From an uncultured Oscillospiraceae bacterium (GTDB lineage: Bacteria > Bacillota > Clostridia > Oscillospirales > Oscillospiraceae): DNA of 8,569 nucleotides. This document shows, piece by piece, positions 6,210-8,569 of this stretch. Location of the stretch: assembly GCA_905234575.1 (NCBI GenBank), contig CAJOIG010000065.1, forward strand, positions 1 through 8,569, written 5' to 3'. The notes under the pieces are model-generated. The model searched no databases, was not told the DNA's origin, and saw only the letters and a list, made by a program, of their open reading frames with translations. Every line of letters starts with the position of its first letter. The first letter of the stretch is position 1. The translations under genes were made by a program, and so were the position numbers.

Positions 6210-6247
6210 CAAACGATCGCCGAATGCCATAGCTTTTCGGAAAAAAA

Positions 6248-7213
6248 CTACGCGTTTTTCAGGATGCTTTCGATGTCGGCCCGCTCCGGCATGGAGCGGA
6301 TGGCGCCCTTTTTCGTGGTCACGAGATAGGCCGCCGCGTTCGCAAACCGCAGCATCTCCCGGCGCTGTTCTCCGTCGAGGTCGTCGCCGTGTTCCAGCAC
6401 ATAGTTCAGAACGCAGGCGCAGAAGGTGTCCCCCGCGCCGGTGGTCTCGATGGTGCCGCCGAGCTTAAACGATGGAACGAACACCGAGCCGCCGTCAAAG
6501 AAGCTGTAGCTGCCGTCGGCGCCCGCTGTCACGTTCAGGACGCGGATGTTGGGATAGCCCTCCCGCAGCGTTTCCGCGCCACAGGCAAAATCCGTCTCGC
6601 CGGTCATGAACTCCAGCTCGTTGTCCGCGATTTTGAGGATGTCGCACTGGCGGAGGCCCCAGGCGATCTGCGCCCGGGCGTCGTCCAGACTCGCCCACAG
6701 CGGCGGACGGAGGTTGGGGTCGAAGGAGATGAGCGCGCCGCTGTCTTTGGCGATGGCCACGGCCTTTTTCGTGGCCTGCCGCACGCCCTCGTGGGTCATG
6801 GACAGGGTGCCGAAGTGGAAGATGCGTGTGTCCCGGATCCGGTCCTCGGGCAGCTCATCCTCCCGCAGCAGCATATCCGCGCCGGGGTCCCGGTAGAAGG
6901 AGAAGTCCCGGTCGCCGTTTTCGAAGGTGTGGACGAAGGCCAGAGTGGTGTGGGCTCCGCCGTCCAGAAGGAGCGAGGATACGTCGATCCCGGCGTCCGC
7001 GGCGGTGTCCCGCAGGCTGCGGCCGAACATGTCGTCGCCGACCTTTCCGATGAAGGCGGTCCGGCGCCCCAGCTTGGTCAGCATGGCCAGCACGTTGCAG
7101 GGCGCGCCGCCGGGGTTTGCCTCGAAGAGGGGATTGCCCTGGCCGCTTTGCCCGTTTTCCGTAAAATCGATGAGCAGCTCGCCCAGCGCTGTCACGTCAT
7201 ACCGTTTGCTCAT
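6248..7213 (-). CDS. scrK: Fructokinase, PfkB family
   Basis: A 321-residue cytoplasmic sugar kinase that converts fructose to fructose-6-phosphate with ATP. The N-terminal PfkB motif region has VTALGELLIDF and NPGGAPCNVLAMLTKLG (about 33-49) with GKVGDDMFG after it. DPNLRPPLW at 165-173 is characteristic of bacterial fructokinases in this branch. The C-terminal PfkB signature is ETTGAGDTF with catalytic Asp262. Length is normal for the family. The start lies inside the end of the GH32 gene (17-base overlap) with only a weak GGAG upstream, so translation is probably coupled to the GH32 gene. The pairing with a GH32 enzyme supports fructose rather than another ketose as substrate. 2-Keto-3-deoxygluconate kinase or ribokinase are less likely alternatives. 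Confidence 0.92.
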   Translation of the reverse strand: MSKRYDVTALGELLIDFTENGQSGQGNPLFEANPGGAPCNVLAMLTKLGRRTAFIGKVGDDMFGRSLRDTAADAGIDVSSLLLDGGAHTTLAFVHTFENGDRDFSFYRDPGADMLLREDELPEDRIRDTRIFHFGTLSMTHEGVRQATKKAVAIAKDSGALISFDPNLRPPLWASLDDARAQIAWGLRQCDILKIADNELEFMTGETDFACGAETLREGYPNIRVLNVTAGADGSYSFFDGGSVFVPSFKLGGTIETTGAGDTFCACVLNYVLEHGDDLDGEQRREMLRFANAAAYLVTTKKGAIRSMPERADIESILKNA

Positions 7214-8569
7214 TCTCGTCGAACTCCAGGTCGTATTTTTCCACGTCGATCAGCACGGCGCCGTCCGCGGCAAAGCCGATGGAGGAGGCCTCGGCCGGCG
7301 TATAGATCACCGTGGAGGCGGCCTGCTCGCCGTCGTTCACGAACAGCTCGATGCTGTAGCGGTCCAGGAGGACCCGCAGCTTCAGCTCGCCGTCCCGCGC
7401 CCGCACCGGGAAATCCCGGACGTTCACGATGTCGTGGGGGAAGCCGCTGTTGGTCCGGTCGATGCGGAGGGTGCTGTTTTCGGGCTTATAGCGGATGGTG
7501 GTCCGATGCTCGCCGTCCCGGGCGATGTAGATCTTGAACCATCGGTACATGGCGGTCTCGTTGCCGGGCCGGACCGTGACTGTCATGTCGAGGCAGCGCC
7601 CGCTGATCCCGTTCAGGGTCGTCTCGGAGGTGATCTGCACGCCGTAGTAGTCGATCCGTACGCCGCGGTATCGCTCCAGCTCCCGCACGGGGTTCTGGAT
7701 CAGCCGTCCGCCGCGGAGGCTCAGCTCGCGGGGCACCGTCATCTGCCCCATGAAGCGCAGTTCCCTGGGACGGCAGAGGGCCGTGTCCCAGTTCTGCATC
7801 CAGGCGATCATGATCCGCCGTCCGTCCGGGGCGAGCAGTGTCTGCGGCGCGTAGAAGTCGAGGCCGTAGTCGATGGCCTGGACGCGCTCCCGCACCAGAT
7901 GGCGCTTTTCCCGGTCAAACCGTCCGATCAGGCAGACGTTCGCGTTGCCGGGGTGGAATTCCAGGCCGATGGCCTTCATGTCCTGGGGGCTTACGAGGAG
8001 GACATCCTTCCCGTCCAGGGGGAAGAAGTCCGGGCATTCCCACATCCGCCCGTACTGGTTGTGGCAGGAGGACATCACGCTGATATAGCGCCAGTGCAGG
8101 GCATCATCGCTCTCGAAAACGAGGATCGTGCCGCTGCCGTCGTCGCAGCGGTTGCCGGCCACCGCATAGAAGGTGCCGCCGTCGCGCCAGATCTTCGGGT
8201 CGCGGAAATCATTGGGGCTCCCGCCCTCCGGAAGCAGGTCTGCGCCGATCACGGGGTTGAGGGCGTATTTCTCATAGTCCACGCCGTCACCGATGGCGAC
8301 GCACTGGGTCTGGAAGTCCTCCACATGACCGTCCTCCCGGCGCGACTGCCGGACGCCGGTGTACATGAGCAGCTGCCGTCCGTCGGGAAGCTCAACGGCG
8401 CTGCCGGAGAAGCAGCCGTCCTTGTCGTACGGCTCATCCGGGGCCAGGGCGCAGGGGAGCCGCTCCCAGCGGATGAAGTCCCGGGTCTTGACGTGGCCCC
8501 AGTGCATGGGGCCCCATTTCGTGTCGTAGGGGTTGTACTGGAAAAACAGGTGATACTCGCCCTTGTAGA
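7197..8569 (-). CDS. scrB: GH32 beta-fructosidase / sucrose-6-phosphate hydrolase (partial, N-terminus outside window)
   Basis: The frame is open to the window edge and gives 456 residues. Coding continues upstream of the ATG at 8507: the edge encodes YKGEYHLFFQYNPY and WGPMHWGHV, a core GH32 motif, so that ATG is internal. The nucleophile motif (NDPNG type) should lie about ten residues beyond the edge and is not seen. Visible motifs are FRDPKIW with the transition-state stabiliser Asp (codon 8199-8201) and WECPDFF with the acid/base Glu (codon 8037-8039), then YGLDFYAPQTL and IMIAWMQNW of the five-bladed propeller. The C-terminal beta-sandwich has LRVLLDRYSIELFVNDGE. The enzyme cuts terminal beta-fructosyl bonds in sucrose, sucrose-6-phosphate or fructans. 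The overlap with fructokinase indicates one operon. Which substrate is preferred, and whether the protein is exported, cannot be judged without the N-terminus; the close similarity to intracellular sucrose-6-phosphate hydrolases in motif wording makes a cytoplasmic role more likely. Confidence 0.93.
   Translation of the reverse strand, partial: YKGEYHLFFQYNPYDTKWGPMHWGHVKTRDFIRWERLPCALAPDEPYDKDGCFSGSAVELPDGRQLLMYTGVRQSRREDGHVEDFQTQCVAIGDGVDYEKYALNPVIGADLLPEGGSPNDFRDPKIWRDGGTFYAVAGNRCDDGSGTILVFESDDALHWRYISVMSSCHNQYGRMWECPDFFPLDGKDVLLVSPQDMKAIGLEFHPGNANVCLIGRFDREKRHLVRERVQAIDYGLDFYAPQTLLAPDGRRIMIAWMQNWDTALCRPRELRFMGQMTVPRELSLRGGRLIQNPVRELERYRGVRIDYYGVQITSETTLNGISGRCLDMTVTVRPGNETAMYRWFKIYIARDGEHRTTIRYKPENSTLRIDRTNSGFPHDIVNVRDFPVRARDGELKLRVLLDRYSIELFVNDGEQAASTVIYTPAEASSIGFAADGAVLIDVEKYDLEFDENEQTV

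Noticed and set aside
6205..6222. AAACGAT core near the ATPase promoter, resembling a CcpA (cre) or LacI-family operator
   Set aside because: Only the central 7 bases and one outer base match the cre consensus, and the two halves are not symmetrical; too weak to call.
1..8569. CRISPR arrays, insertion sequences, tRNA or rRNA genes, prophage or defence genes
   Set aside because: No spaced repeats, transposase-like frames, terminal inverted repeats or tRNA-like folds were seen; all long real frames belong to regulatory, secreted or sugar-metabolism families.

Overview
The window looks like a chromosomal segment from a GC-rich member of the Clostridia, most likely a gut or rumen Oscillospiraceae/Lachnospiraceae-type Firmicute. 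This rests on the families present (a Cthe_2159/DUF4353 carbohydrate-binding beta-helix protein, an OmpR/VanR-style two-component pair with ATGA overlap, an MsmK/UgpC-type ABC ATPase, a GH32 hydrolase and a PfkB fructokinase), strong GC in third codon positions, short AT-rich intergenic regions and Gram-positive style ribosome binding sites. The assignment is an inference; no rRNA or other marker gene is present.

Layout. Positions 1-117 hold the last 38 codons of an unidentified plus-strand gene, followed by a strong hairpin terminator (128-158). Next comes a minus-strand gene for an exported carbohydrate-binding beta-helix protein (189-1346). It is divergent from a plus-strand operon of an OmpR-family response regulator (1502-2179) and its membrane histidine kinase (2176-3660, ATGA overlap). 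Immediately downstream, on the plus strand but with its own promoter, is an exported alpha/beta-hydrolase esterase (3763-4719). A bidirectional terminator (about 4756-4798) separates this half from a minus-strand carbohydrate-uptake half: an MsmK/UgpC-type ABC ATPase (4827-5981), preceded by a long structured leader with an extended -10 promoter; a fructokinase (6248-7213); and a GH32 beta-fructosidase / sucrose-6-phosphate hydrolase (7197 to beyond the window edge). The last two overlap by 17 bases.

The main observation is regulatory. Three promoters (beta-helix gene, regulator operon, esterase gene) share one architecture: TTCAT-containing boxes (best form TTTTCAT) repeated at an exact 11-bp period, with the last box ending exactly 10 bp before a -10 hexamer. 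Two boxes precede each divergent promoter and four precede the esterase promoter. An 11-bp direct repeat overlapping the -35 position is the typical site for an OmpR-family activator, so the encoded response regulator probably controls itself and the two exported proteins. This would make 189-4719 a small self-contained signalling module linking a membrane sensor to a secreted glycan-binding protein and a secreted esterase.

The second half is ordinary sucrose/fructan metabolism in function: GH32 releases fructose from sucrose, sucrose-6-phosphate or fructan, fructokinase phosphorylates it, and the ATPase probably energises one or more sugar importers whose membrane subunits are not in this window.
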